This document shows, in pieces, positions 24,944-38,300 of a stretch of 64,000 bases of DNA. The DNA is taken from positions 2,542,001-2,606,000 of the forward strand of contig NC_050735.1 of NCBI RefSeq assembly GCF_014529535.1, given 5' to 3'. The notes beneath the pieces were generated by a model. It made no database searches. It saw only the letters and a list, made by a program, of their open reading frames with translations, and was not told the origin of the DNA. How positions within the stretch are numbered: the stretch's first letter is position 1; each line of letters starts with the position of its first letter. The stretch is from Bradysia coprophila (lineage: Eukaryota; Arthropoda; Insecta; Diptera; Sciaridae). The translations under genes were made by a program, and so were the position numbers.

Positions 24944-25084
24944 CGAGCGAACAAAGTAGCAGTGATTCATAAACGTATCTACCACCTTAATAATTGTAGT
25001 TTGGTTGCTAGGGAGAGTATTGCTGATAGACTTTAACAAGTGAAATTGCGTAAAATCAATCGTCCATCACAGATTCGAGAAAAT

Positions 25085-25520
25085 AGATTGTTACGATCAA
25101 AGCGAGAGTTCCGAAGACCAGTTAATTATAACTTGCCTTGGGGTACTTGACATTGCTTATAGACTGTTATGATCAGAGCGAGAGTTCCGACGACCAGTTT
25201 CAATTAAAATAACTGATCCAAATTATATATCCTTCTCTCTCATCATAACTGTCTATTTTGTTATAGACTGTTATGATCAGAGCGAGAAAACCGAAGACTA
25301 GTTATTATAACTTGCCTTGGGGTACTTGTCAAAGTATTTGCTTCTCTTTCAACGTGGTACGTTGAGAGCAAAAGGACAGAAGACCAGTTTATTTTAACTT
25401 GCCTTGGGGTACTTGTCAAACTATCTTCTTCTCTTTCATCATAACAGTCTATACATTTTTGACAGTTAAAATAACTCATCCAATTTATATTTCCCTCTCT
25501 CTCATCATAACCATCTATAC
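25085..25520. repeat. Array of palindromic units ending in TATAGACTGTTATGAT
   Basis: At least four units of about 110-130 bp lie head to tail. They share GACTGTTATGATCAGAGCGA, ACTTGCCTTGGGGTACTTG and the inverse TCTCTCATCATAAC.GTCTAT. The inverted unit ends suggest MITE copies that inserted into or amplified from one another. Confidence 0.7.
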
Positions 25521-25524
25521 TCGT

Positions 25525-26315
25525 CGTATGCTACCACTGTGGTATTGTCTTTGTACTAGGTCCTCGTGTCACTTGCGTAATCATTTTCATAGCGAGACGA
25601 TTTCTCTCTTAACAAAATAATCAAATTCTTTAAATAAAACATTTTATCAACATCACATGTAAAAAATCATTAAATTTTTTGCCATTTATCATTGCAAAGT
25701 TCAACCTTATCTAATGTGAAGTTATGATGATAAGATTTTAAGCTTTGGTGCGCACACGGCGTCTCATATCACATAAATGTGAGCATGATGTGTTAATGTA
25801 GTGGTGATGATAGTGTCAACCCACAGTAGAAAAACCGTCAAAACCTACGATATATAAAATGTCATTCATACATACACCATACACACATCCATAGATATCA
25901 AGCAAAATATTGTTTTTATTGAATATCCATCATACATCCATTCAGTTGTATAAAAAACCAACGAAAGGCGACAGTAGCTGGTACACACATTAAAGCATAA
26001 CTTATCATGAGTATTTTTTTTTTTGAATTTGCAACTTGAGTGCTGGAACTGCTGAGCATTTTGTTGTGTTAAAATCGGGTCAATTCAACGTATTGACGAA
26101 ATCGATAAAACGTTTCTTTTCTATGTGGAAATTTTCCGGGGATTTTAATTACCGAAGGCAATGACACTTTCAATTGTTTAAGTGGTTTTTAAAGTATACG
26201 AAACTCTAAACGTTTTCGATTGTGAGTATTCAGTGAAGAGCCTTTGAGCAAAAAGAAAAACAATTTTGAAGGTTAACTCCTCCGTGTGTGCATACATGTA
26301 TGATTCAGCCAAATA
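25525..26315 (+). other. 5' flank of sphingosine kinase
   Basis: No coding region is recognised. A TATAAAAAA at about 25949 could be a TATA box. An in-frame TGA at 26301 separates this region from the start codon at 26316. Confidence 0.3.
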
Positions 26316-29300
26316 ATGAATGAAGCACAAAAAACTCATGATTTTTCATTGGGGAATGTGTCGCAGGACATACCGATGACCACAACTTCCCAAGATCAGC
26401 CGTCCGTTTATTTAGTCGAAACATTCTACATAACATCGAAGAAGAACACCGTTTTTCAAGTTCGATTAACCGAAAAGGGTCTAAGTCTACGTAAAAAGAG
26501 CAATGGTTCGTCGAAAGAGCAAACAATTCTGCTGGAGGATATAATCGGTTGCCGTTGTTTACGTAGTAAGCGAAAACGTAATGCATCGTGTGCATGTTCG
26601 TCGGTGCCAGGGAATGAATCGAAATTGAGAGTCGTTGAAGATAGTTCGGTTGATTTGGATGAAACAGATGTCAGCGCCTATTTGTACATTTATGCGTACA
26701 TCTTGAAGAAAAATCGACGAGGTGGTCATCGCGAACGAACAACGCTTACGCTTCGGTTTCGTTCCTTCGACAAATATGAGGACAACAACAAAGAAGCTCA
26801 AAAGTGGCGAGCAGCAATCAAAAAACTGCTGGCCGATAGAATGTCCATTACTCCGCACGGATACACAGTGAAAGACATGCGAAAGGTATTGATTTTGGTC
26901 AATCCGAAGTCTGGATCGGGCAAAGCCAGAGAAACGTTTCAACAGCGTGTGGCACCAATATTCGTTGAAGCGGAAATTCCATACGAATTGCATGTTACAA
27001 AACATGCAAACTATGCACGAGATTTCGTGCGAAACAAAGACATTCACATTTATAAGTACATAGTGGTGGTTGGTGGTGATGGCCTGTATTTCGAAGTAAT
27101 AAACGGAATGTTTGAACGTGTTGATTGGGAACGTGCAATAGCCGAAATTTGTATCGGAATAATTCCCTGCGGGTCAGGAAATGGACTAGCCAGAAGTATT
27201 GCTCATAGCTACAAGTAAGTTGCTCAAATCATTCAATTTCGTTTGTTTGTCGCAATGTGATTTCGTATGTCCGATTAAATGAGAGTGCTTGTGTACGAAG
27301 GCATTGCTTTTCAATTGATGTCGACTCTCTTGTCGCCGTGCGGTAAGATAAAATTGAAAAATTTCGAAAAATTGTTTGAAGTGCTCTCATTTGAACGGAA
27401 AGTGTGGAAGCCCATGACAAGCATTAGCTCTTCACAAATTACGTACACGAAAAATTTCGAATTTTTGACTCACTCTGAATTTGTATGAAGGAAAAATGTC
27501 GAAAATATACGAAGGGACGTAGTAACGAGCAGGCAAGTGCAGGCAGAGCCTGCCCTAATAATTGCGAAATATCGGTTTTCGCATGTCCTGTGAAAACTCT
27601 CTAGCTACGGCCCTGAATATACGGATACGGAACGTAAGCTTTTGTCAGACCGCTCATTCTATCCTAAAGGGAGTACGTAATTGGTGAACGGTTCCTAGGC
27701 TCCCTAGTTTAGGAGTAATGTGTATCTTCTATATGATGAAGAGTGGAACGTATCTTCTTCTGCACAGCATTGGTCGGTGGTTTTCCATTTTTTCACAGCT
27801 ACACTTTTGTCAAGACATGTCTAACTCGAAGTGTATGTCCTAAGTGAAATTCTCTGAAAATCTTCTAAAATATGCAGGAAGAATACCAAGCCTGACTAAC
27901 CTTCTCGTGACTTATCTAATTATGTCGTCCTATAATGTACTTAACGATCGTCAGTCTCGTTATAATGTAATCAAATTCAAAATTAAACTTTCCTAATTGA
28001 AACTTAATAATCAAATCAATGGACTCCAGTTGCATTGTCTGGAAATCAATTTTTAAAAGTCAACCAATTACTTTCGACGACCTTGACGTGAATGTCAGTC
28101 GAAATTATAGAGGTAAATTTTGACTAGGTCATAATCAAACATCTAATTAATGAAGCACGTTAGCCAAACCTACGAATTGTTCGAGTAAGACATTTATCTG
28201 CAGTCACTTGTTGAAAACATTGAAATTAATTGTAGAGCTTAACATAGTAAATAAAATACCTTTGGTCTCCTTCATCTATTATTTATTGTCGTTATTGATT
28301 TTCTACTTGGAGTTTCTGTATTTTTCTGAACATTTTATTGTTTTGCAATTAAAACCAATTGCAGTCCAGTCGATAGTGATATTTTTTGCAGGCGATTGAA
28401 GTGCATCGTATTTAGCTTTTATTATCTTTTTAGAACGGAGATTTTTTCAGCTCGTTGAGGGATTAATAAACAAAATCTTTCTGATTGAGACTGAAGCAAA
28501 AAAGCAAAAAATCTGAACACATTTTTCGTTCGATTTAACTATTTACCAACCTGAGTACAAATTCGTTGAACCACTACAGTTCAAGTACACACTGTTTTGT
28601 ATGGATCGATCTAAAGTAAACGCAAATGGCATTGACAATACATTCATAACATGTTTGGAATTTAGTGCAGCATGAAATATCATTATTTTAGATACACGGC
28701 TTAGTTAGTAGTGTTTTAGCATTCAATTTATGTTGTTGCATAAACATATTATGCCGTCGTCGACGGTGGACGACGCAATTAAATGTTACTTGTATTTCTA
28801 GTTTGTTGAGATAGAAAGTAGTTGAGCTTTTTTTAATGGCTAACAAACAAAAACCCCTGAAGGCTAAATACAAAATACCAAAAAAAAAAGAAGTTAAAAA
28901 ATCTTAAGATTCAATCCATGTTAAACACCATCGAGTCAATAAATATTTTTTATTTTATTTTTTATTGAACTTTGCTTATTCTTACTTAAGTCTTCGTCAC
29001 CGTTATTTGCATGCCTCATCTCATTATACGGAAATTTATTAAATTTATTGAATTAGCAATATTACTAACCATGTCATTATATCTGATTTTGTTTCCTTTT
29101 TTTTTATTATTTCCACTTAGTCACCATGATGTATTTTATGGCGAGCATCGATTTTATTTCTTTAAATAAAAATTTCTTGTTACATCGCATGATGGTCAGC
29201 ACAATATTCATAACAAACATTTTTTATGGTCATTTTTGGATGAAGCCAAAGATATTTATCGCGGCAAAAAATTATCAGAATCATCGCACTTCAAGCAAAA

Positions 29301-32300
29301 CTGATCATAGTTGACAGCTGTCAAATAGAGTACTATCTATTGATTAAGTTCAAGCTGAAAAGTACAGTATAGTTTCTGAAAGAACAAGTTAAAACAACTT
29401 GTAGATCACTCAATATTTTCGTTAGGAAGAGGGTCCTAAAAAAACATATTTTGGACTTCTACCTAGGTTTCTAGGTCTCTTCAGTTTCAGTTTCAGTTTC
29501 TTTATTTTACCCAGAATTCAATCTTATAACATTTAAAAAAAATGAAAAACTTCATTAATGAGAATCAATCTTCCTCTACAAAGACTTTGCAACAAATGAA
29601 CATGATCTCTTTTCAAACAGGATATGAAAAAAAAATTCTTGCTAAGAGCGCATGGTGGAAGTCGGAGGAAAAAAGGCTAAAACCTCCACACGAAATATAT
29701 ATAAAACTAATCTAAAGGTTTCTAGGTCTCTAGGTCTCCAGTAAGAAATTATTACTAAACACGACCTCTCGTCTACCTGTGAATGCCTTCCCAATTCAAG
29801 CTAAAAGCTTCTTCCTACTTACATTCGCATTAACAGAGTTAAGGCTCTTCCACTAGCTGATCTATTTTCACGTTTAGTGAATGATAATTCTATTTTAAAT
29901 GAAAAAAAAACCGGAACTGTTCTTTCAGTCCCTATGTGTATAGCAGGGCTTACTTTCAGGATTTTTTTTTTTTTCGAGAATTTCGGAAATTCCGCAGAAT
30001 TTTAAGAATTTAAATTCTTGAACTGGTTGGTTAAGCGCAATACTGATTTTGCTGGACTCAAACCTCAATTTTTGACGAGGGTCGCATAAAAAATTATTTT
30101 TGACTTCCATTCTACCTGTCTAAGAAATTATTACCTGAATACCACCTATCGTTTGCATGTTACCAAGTTTGAGCTAAAGGCTTATTTCCACCTACATTCA
30201 CACTAACAAAGTTGAGTCTAAGACTCTTCCACTAGCCGATCTATTTCCACGTTTAGTGAGTAATATTACTCACTACTCACTACTCACTACATAGTTCGAG
30301 TTAATGTGGAAAAAAACTGAACATCAGGGTCTCATGCGGGTGATTTGATTCTCTGTCTCTATTTCTTTTCCCTGTCCACTGTGTAAATTCCAATGTAATT
30401 AACGTTAAATTACTTATAATGATTGATCGACCGCCCTCTAATACGTGTGCTTAAATCTAATTTTATGTTTTGAAAATTATTTTAATCGAAATTTATGTTG
30501 TGTTGTGTACTAAAATTACTAAAATTAAATTTAATGAATCGTCAGTACTATAATTTTTCACTCTGCAATTTTCATTGCAATGACTTTATTGACAAGCTTC
30601 TAACGAAAATTAATTCGAATTGCTTTGAAGTGTAGTTGATTTGCTGATTTTTTATTAACAAAAAAACCTCGATGTTATGCTAATTGCAAATTTAATTCAG
30701 GCAATACACTGTGTGTACAGTGAAACAGTATAATGGATATTTCTTACTATAATTTGCATAAGTCTCGGTGACAATATTGTTGTCCATGCCCACTTACGGA
30801 GTCGTTGCTCTTCAATTGCATGCAAAAATAAGTTCAATCACACTACTCGAAAGTACATCGCTGATTCGATATTTAATTTATGTGTAGTTTACATGAAGAC
30901 CACCAAAATGTTTGTGCTACAGTCAGAGGCAGTGAAATTTCAGCATGAATTTGCTTCAGCTGTTTTTCAGCTGATCGACACAAATAATCAAAATTGTTTA
31001 TATGGTTTTACCGCTGACACGCGCGTGCTTTTAGCAGCTTCAACCGTATAAACAGTTTTGATTGTGTGTGTGCTGAAAAACATCTGAAGCAAATTCATTC
31101 TGAAATTTCACTACCTCTGACTGCACTCCTGTTCAATATTTGATTATTGTTTCACGAATAGAACCAAGATAGTTTTCTAGCGACTTCTTAAGGCAATGAA
31201 TCAAAAAGACGAATACAGATAGGTCCGTAATTCTTCACACAAGAATAGTTTTTCAAAACCTCCCGTTTTCATCCGCGTTGCATGCAAACAACTATTGAAT
31301 TCAATTCGAAAATGGTTCGTTAATTCAAGATGAAAAGATGTCCAATCAATTAAAACTTACAAATTGCCTTTACACATCCATCAGTCACAGTGTGTTGATG
31401 AATTGCAAAACTGTTTTGTTATTGTTATTGTTATTAAAGCCAATGAATTAACGCTTTTTAACTGTAATTAGATGCAGATGCATTCGGAAAAAGCTAATAG
31501 AAACAGACAGTTCAAGTATACATTGTTGCTACTGAACGTGATGCAAAATCGCTGACCACTAAACCGTTTAAAATGGTTTGCTAATACAATTGGCAGAGTC
31601 GTTAAGGTTCTTTTTTCGTTAATTAAATGCACAAACAAAATTGCATTTATTGCGTGCATTTGTTTTGCAAATATCCTGAAACTCGTTGGACTTCTCCGAA
31701 TTGTATTCTAGGCATCGAATTACGTAAGCTCGAATCTACAACGTTCAAGGTTGATTGTGTAGTTAAGCCTGTCTTACGATTTTTTTAAATGATTTAAATT
31801 CGAGGTAACAAATTCAAATTTGCCCGTATCACATAGTGACCGACAGTTTTTTTTAAAGACTTTACCTGCGCGATAAGATAACATGACCCGGTATCTATGA
31901 AATAAAAAACAGATTTATTGTGGTTGTTATGTTCACCATATACGTGCGAATGTATTTCTGATCATCAATCAATTATCTTGTTATGGAACAAACCTCGTAC
32001 CTACTCCACATAACTAAGCGAACGATACATTCTCTTGCTGACATTAATAGCAAATCCCGCCAATAAAATTCCAAATATTAATGCACTTCCTTCAACTGAA
32101 CGAATTTGAATTCGTAGATTATCCAACAACATTTTCACCGTTTTGCTTTCCACTTCGGTCTCTCTAAAATTCGGAGAAATTTTCATCGATCGAAGATATG
32201 GTGATATAGTGTCCAGCGAAAATGCTGGGAAGTATTCGATCATTTTCAGCCGTATCCAGTAGATTTGAGGCGTTCTAAAGTGTGTCGTGTACCGGAACTT

Positions 32301-35300
32301 GTATAAAACAGCCCGCACATAATTCGGTGTCGTTGCAACAGTTGATTGATCTCCCAGTAAGGCCAATACATGTGGGTTTCCTTGCAATAGCCTGTAGGCC
32401 AGAGACATTGTCCACACTTCTTTACGGTAATGCGATGTTGCGGATTCGTATAATTTAAAATCGATGCGAGGAAGGTACGGTCCTGAAACGAAAGACTTAG
32501 CGACTTAGCCATGGTTTGAACAATACTTTGTAAATAAGAGACGAAACCAACCGGCAAACGGCAGTGTCGAATTTACATTTGATGGCTTGTACAAGAAATC
32601 ATATTCCGTCCATGGTCCTTCTAAATTGTCCGAATGCTCGTATATGATTTCAAAGCGTTCGGTACGCATTCTCCGAAACGTTGTACCGTACTCGTTAATG
32701 ATGTTGAATTTTTTGATTTGCTGATAGAATGTTCCAAGCTTTCGAAATAAGAAACAAGTTTAAGAGCTGTACGTTTTAACGTTTACATGGGGGTCTTACA
32801 TCAGAATTGGTTATATTTGTGCTGGAATCTATGTTTCCATGGGGAACCTGAAATTAATTTTAATAGTCAACGCAGTGGAAACACAGTCAGAGGCAGTGAA
32901 ATTTCAGCATGAATTTGCTTCAGCTGTTTTTCAGCTGATCCACACAAACAATCGATCAGTTGAAAAAACAGCTGAAGCAAAATTCATGCTGAAATTTCAT
33001 TGTCTCTTGCTGTACTTCCATGTAACGTGAATTCACAGTTAAATTCTCCATTTCAAACATTTACCACCCGTCCAAGATTTTTTGATTGATAAAATAACTA
33101 AATTCAAAGAAAAGATTTGCTAAACGAAAAGTAAGGGACCATTTACATATTACGTATGCGTGAGTGCACCAGTCTGCTGACATGTATCAGTAGTCAGACA
33201 CATGCTGTTCTTTAATTGATAAACTTTTTTTTATGAATGAAAGAACAACAGTCGTCCGATTACCGTCACAATGTTCTTGGTATGCCTAGACTTCTTTTGT
33301 TCTTTTTTACGGCCCCATCCACTCAAGTGCTTACGTAATATGTGAACGTACCCCAAATGGAGTGAAACAAGCGAATTCACGTTTCGAATTGATCTTTACC
33401 ATCGACACAAGGACCATTGATATTGCAATAATGCTGAACGACAACAGTATGTTCGCTCCGTAAATTTTTTGGAAGAATGTTCGCTACTCGATATAAGAAG
33501 AGGTTATGAGCTCTTAAAGTGAATAATACTTATGTTTCCATTAACCTACCGTTTGAATAATCGTTCGATGCGATACTAAATTGATCAGAAATGTTGAAAT
33601 GATAACAAATGTGGCGAGTAACGGAGCCGGTTTAATCGATTGACGGAGGATTTCCAAATATTTCTCTTCGAACTTAACTGAAAGTAATAAACATTGGGAG
33701 TGCTTTTTCGAAGTCTTTCACAATCAATGAGTTGCTTCTAAACCACTTACGTGCATCTACTGATGACGAAATTATCCAACCAATTCCAAAGAACATTACA
33801 TACGAAATGACCAAGACCTTGACCATATGAACAATGGTCCTGAAAATAGAATCAGCCAATGATTGTTAGGGCTATCGGTTTACCAATTGAGGAATTTACC
33901 ATCCACATTTTCGCTGAGTTATGAACGCATCATCAACCAAGCATAACAGTAAGACCAGCAGCATTAAGTTTAAGAATCCGAAATTTCCCGTCATTATTAT
34001 GTTCAGTTGAAAAAACACCTTTGAACACATTAAAAAAGGGACATTAAAATTCGAGGACATCTCATGAATGCTTTGGTTGTACCAGCCAGTAGAAGGCATA
34101 TCTTCTGATTGTTCGATGTGGAAAGAAAAACAACCAAACTGCACCAAGTTCTGTCACATTTGAGAAGATGGTCGTTATTTTCAACCAGTTAGCCAGAAAA
34201 TTATGCGAAACCCAAGCTAGGACTGTTGGTAAGGGCATCGTTTCAAAGTAGTGGCTAAGAGCTATACGATTTTCGGTAGAATTTTATTTGTTGGTTGCTC
34301 AATTTCTGAACATATTTTGTAGACTAAACCTGTAAAGTTCCACCAATGTGGACAGCGACTCAGAATCTTTGCTGCTCCGGTTGCAAAAAAGTATCTGAAA
34401 TAACGTCAGACTGTATGCTTTAGTCATTCGAATTATTCATAGTCAAACAATCCAACCGCATAAGTAGCCATCGAAGCACTATTAAGATGACTTTATCCGA
34501 AGAACTTGCTTGATTCGATCGAGTTAATGGTGCCAGCATAATCATGATAAATCCAGCTTCCACCAACAAATAATCGGAATCGCTTGCGAACAATTGAGCA
34601 ATTTGTATTAGTGAACCATACAAACACCACAACACAGCAAACGTTGGTAAAATGCATACCCTCTGTGTCATTAATCTATAGATAATCGAAATTACAGATA
34701 TCCATTAGAGCGTACTGACAAGTTTGTAATAATTATACCCAGCGAACGAAATTATCGATCCGAGTAGAGCAATCATGTCGATCATATATTCGACATCTAG
34801 TCCGCAGTATGGAGCCAAATGTAAAAGCGTTGGTTTACGAACTATATTGGAACGTAAATCCTTCGCTGGTGATTCAATTTGTAATCGGGCTGGAGATATT
34901 CCATTGTTGCCGAACAGACCTGAAGCAATTCAATAAAGTGAGCGTGTGGATCATGATATGACGATTGTAAATGCCTTCTCTCTATTTTTGATCTTGTAAG
35001 ATTAATAGTGGGTAGGGAAGAAAATATCTGCGTAAATTTTTAGTCACCGGTACAGACGGAATGTGGTCAGGTCAATCTGAATTTTACTTGGATTTATCTG
35101 AACCCTGATTGACATGTAACGCGATTGAATGAATTTTGACCTGACCTGAAATGACTTTGGATTTTAGGTCTGACCTGTCGTCAGGTCAGGTTCCAGGTCG
35201 ACCTGAAATGTTTGACTTTGTATAAAAGTTTCTTTAAATTTCAGGTCAACCTGAAAAATGACCTGACAGATTTGAGAAATTCAGGTCAGAACAGGTTGCT

Positions 35301-38300
35301 TCAAAACAAAAACCTGACCATACCCGACCTGAAATTTCAGGTCCTACAATTTTTTGATTTTTTCCGAGCTTTACTTAATTTAGAAACTTCAATTGAATTA
35401 TGCAAGTTCATTAAGGGAGTTAGTTGTATTCATATTGGATAATTACACGACAAGTTGGAACTGAACTCCGTTACTTCTACATTTTAATCATATTAAGTTT
35501 CTCCAAACAAACTTTCTTCAAACACAGCATGACTTTGAATTCATTTATCAATAATATTGAATTACAAATTACACTACACAAAATGCTACTCTGGAATCGT
35601 TATGCTCCGAATAGTTCTTTGTTTCGTACATTAATTTAACCTGCTGTTGTGTAATGCTACAAATTTACCTGTACTTTGATAATAGAAGGACACAAAAGCA
35701 ATTAGATATATCGTTGACATTCCTCGTAAAATCAAATTTCTCGTACGAGTGATTCCATCACCCTGTCCACTCGATTTCCTTGCATCTGTCATTGGTTCGA
35801 TTGTATCCAATTCTTATTAAGTACGAATGGATTGCTGGTCGTCTTTTTCTATCAACACAATATTTTTCACTTAGTCGAACTACTACCAAATGTATTGATA
35901 ATCGATTTTGATTACTTTCTAGCTGTGATTTGGGGTTTAAACTCTTTGTTTATTTAATATGCTGCAACCATGTGATTTTAGAAAAGCCGACTCAAGCCGC
36001 AAAAAAAGACTGAGGTTCAAATATTTATAGACAACCGCACACAACAGCACCACGAAAATAGAATGAAAAATGTTTCTTTGAGAGCATAAAAGAAAATTTA
36101 ATGTTTCCAGTTGTTGCGCATGAGTTTTTTTTGGATCGGTGTTTACTCTCGCATGTGTCCCTGTTGTGGCACAGCTAACAAAATATTCTCTCTTTCTATA
36201 GTAGATTTTTCAGTATTTATACACGACAAAACTATGTCGGTCTGCATATGAATGGATATTTCCTTTTCAAAAACCGGTCAATGATTTTGTATTTGTATGA
36301 GCCGGCAGAAGTTTTATGCAATTTTAATGGAAACGTATAGCTCTGGTTGTTGGTTCAATTTTCTTTTCTTATTGATAAATCTGCTACGGATTGTGAGATT
36401 GAGTATGCTTCTTATTATTGACAGACGAACAATAACGTTTCAATTTATTGTTAAAGTTTCTGAAAAAGTGCACTCTAGGCAGGATATATCTTGAAGTTTT
36501 TGACCGATTTAAATTTTTTTAAAGCGTAAAGTATAGGATTTTGAATTGGCTACAAACTTCCTGAAGAAAGTTTTCAGGATTTTTTAGTATTTCGATCAGA
36601 TTTCAAGGTTTTATGCAGAAAAAAAATGATCCTTCAACTTCCGCCATGCCATTTTTTTTCGGCAATTTTGGAATATTTTGTCAACAAAATAATTATTCTA
36701 AAAAAAACTTTGAACTTTTAAGAATATTTTACAGCTTATTCCATATCGATATCTGTTTGGGAACTGGCATGAAAATTCAGTGAAGCCAAAGTGACATAAC
36801 GGCCGCTCCAGGCGGAACGAGTGAGCTACCGGCGTTGCCCCTGATGATTTTGGAATCAGCATTCCATACAGATCATAATAAAATCATAAAATCAATACTA
36901 CCTCGATTTGCACAATCTTTTGCCTTAGCGGACGCACTAATAGCCGTGAAGTATCGCCAGAGTGATAATCAAAAGCAAAATGATAGTTTTCTCAGGATCT
37001 TTCGTAAAAGTATGAATTCCCTAGGATCGAACAAGATGCCTTAAAATTACCTAACGTAAAATAAGAGTTTCATTAGGATTACCGCCTCTGCGTTACCTTT
37101 CGTAAAAGGAAAGATTCCCTAAGATCGAACATAACGGCTTAACGTTACTTTTTGTAAAAGAATAGTTTCCTTAGGATCGAACCAAGAACCTTTTCGTCAC
37201 CTTTGTAATAGGATAAATTCCCTAGGATTGAACAAAATCATCATAATTTTTGGTTGATTTGAAGAATCGAGTGTAAAAAGTGTGAAGAAACGCCACAAAG
37301 ACAAATTTACCATTCTTTGTTTCTGTCGGTGTTTCTCAAACTTTCGTAATTATTCTTGGTGTTTCTTTACACTTTCCCGTTTTTTTTTTGTGATTTGACT
37401 TTGGCCATTCTTTACGTCTTTAGTTTATGATTCATTCATTTTCCCTCAACTCGATCGTTTCATTTTTAACTTGAGTTATATGTACTACCACTAACGCCCC
37501 ACATGAGTTCTTCCAAGTTTTGAACATTTAGACAGAATATTCTACGACGGAAATCACACTTACCATTTTCGTGGTTGTACACTCCACTTCCACTTTGTAC
37601 ACTTCTTGACAACTTACACGACCAATTACCCATCAATTTTTGTTGTATTTTTCCTCGACAAACTGATTAATTTCTCGATTTTCTTTTTTAGCGAACCTTA
37701 TAATGCAAAGCCTATACTGAGTGCAACATTAACAAATGTCCGTGGCAAATGTAACCCCATCGATTTAGTGCGAGTTGAAACGAAGTCGCAGGTAAACATT
37801 TCTTATTTAATTTGATTCAGATCTCGAACTCATTTTCATTCTCTTCTGTTTCAGATAATGTTTTCCTTTCTATCCGTTGGATGGGGCTTGATATCAGATA
37901 TTGATATCGAAAGCGAACGGCTACGTTTGATCGGTTATCCACGATTTACCCTCTGGTCCATTCATCGTTTGATCAACCTTCGCACATACCATGGTACGGT
38001 GTCGTATTTACCAGCCAGTAGCTACAAAATCGAGCAGACTCCTCAACCGAATCGCATTTACAAAACAAATCTTAAGCACAGCATCAGCTGTGGCAATACG
38101 CTGGAATGTATGGATTGCAGTGAAGATGGCGAATGTGAAGCATGTGATACAGGTTTCGGCGACGTATTATCACTCGAAACGAGTGGCGGTGCGGAAACCG
38201 ACTCGTTCCGTCCGCGACTGGACAGTTGGTATTCTGCCAATTCACGGAAGAGCGCCTATTTCTCAACAACTGACAGCTACTATCAGAGCGTGGCCGAGAA

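Larger units (their letters stand above)
27215..31990. other. Sphingosine kinase intron, part before the nested gene
   Basis: It begins with the donor GTAAGT. Apart from the LINE-like tail, duplicated segment and MITE listed separately, I see only AT-rich sequence. Confidence 0.5.
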
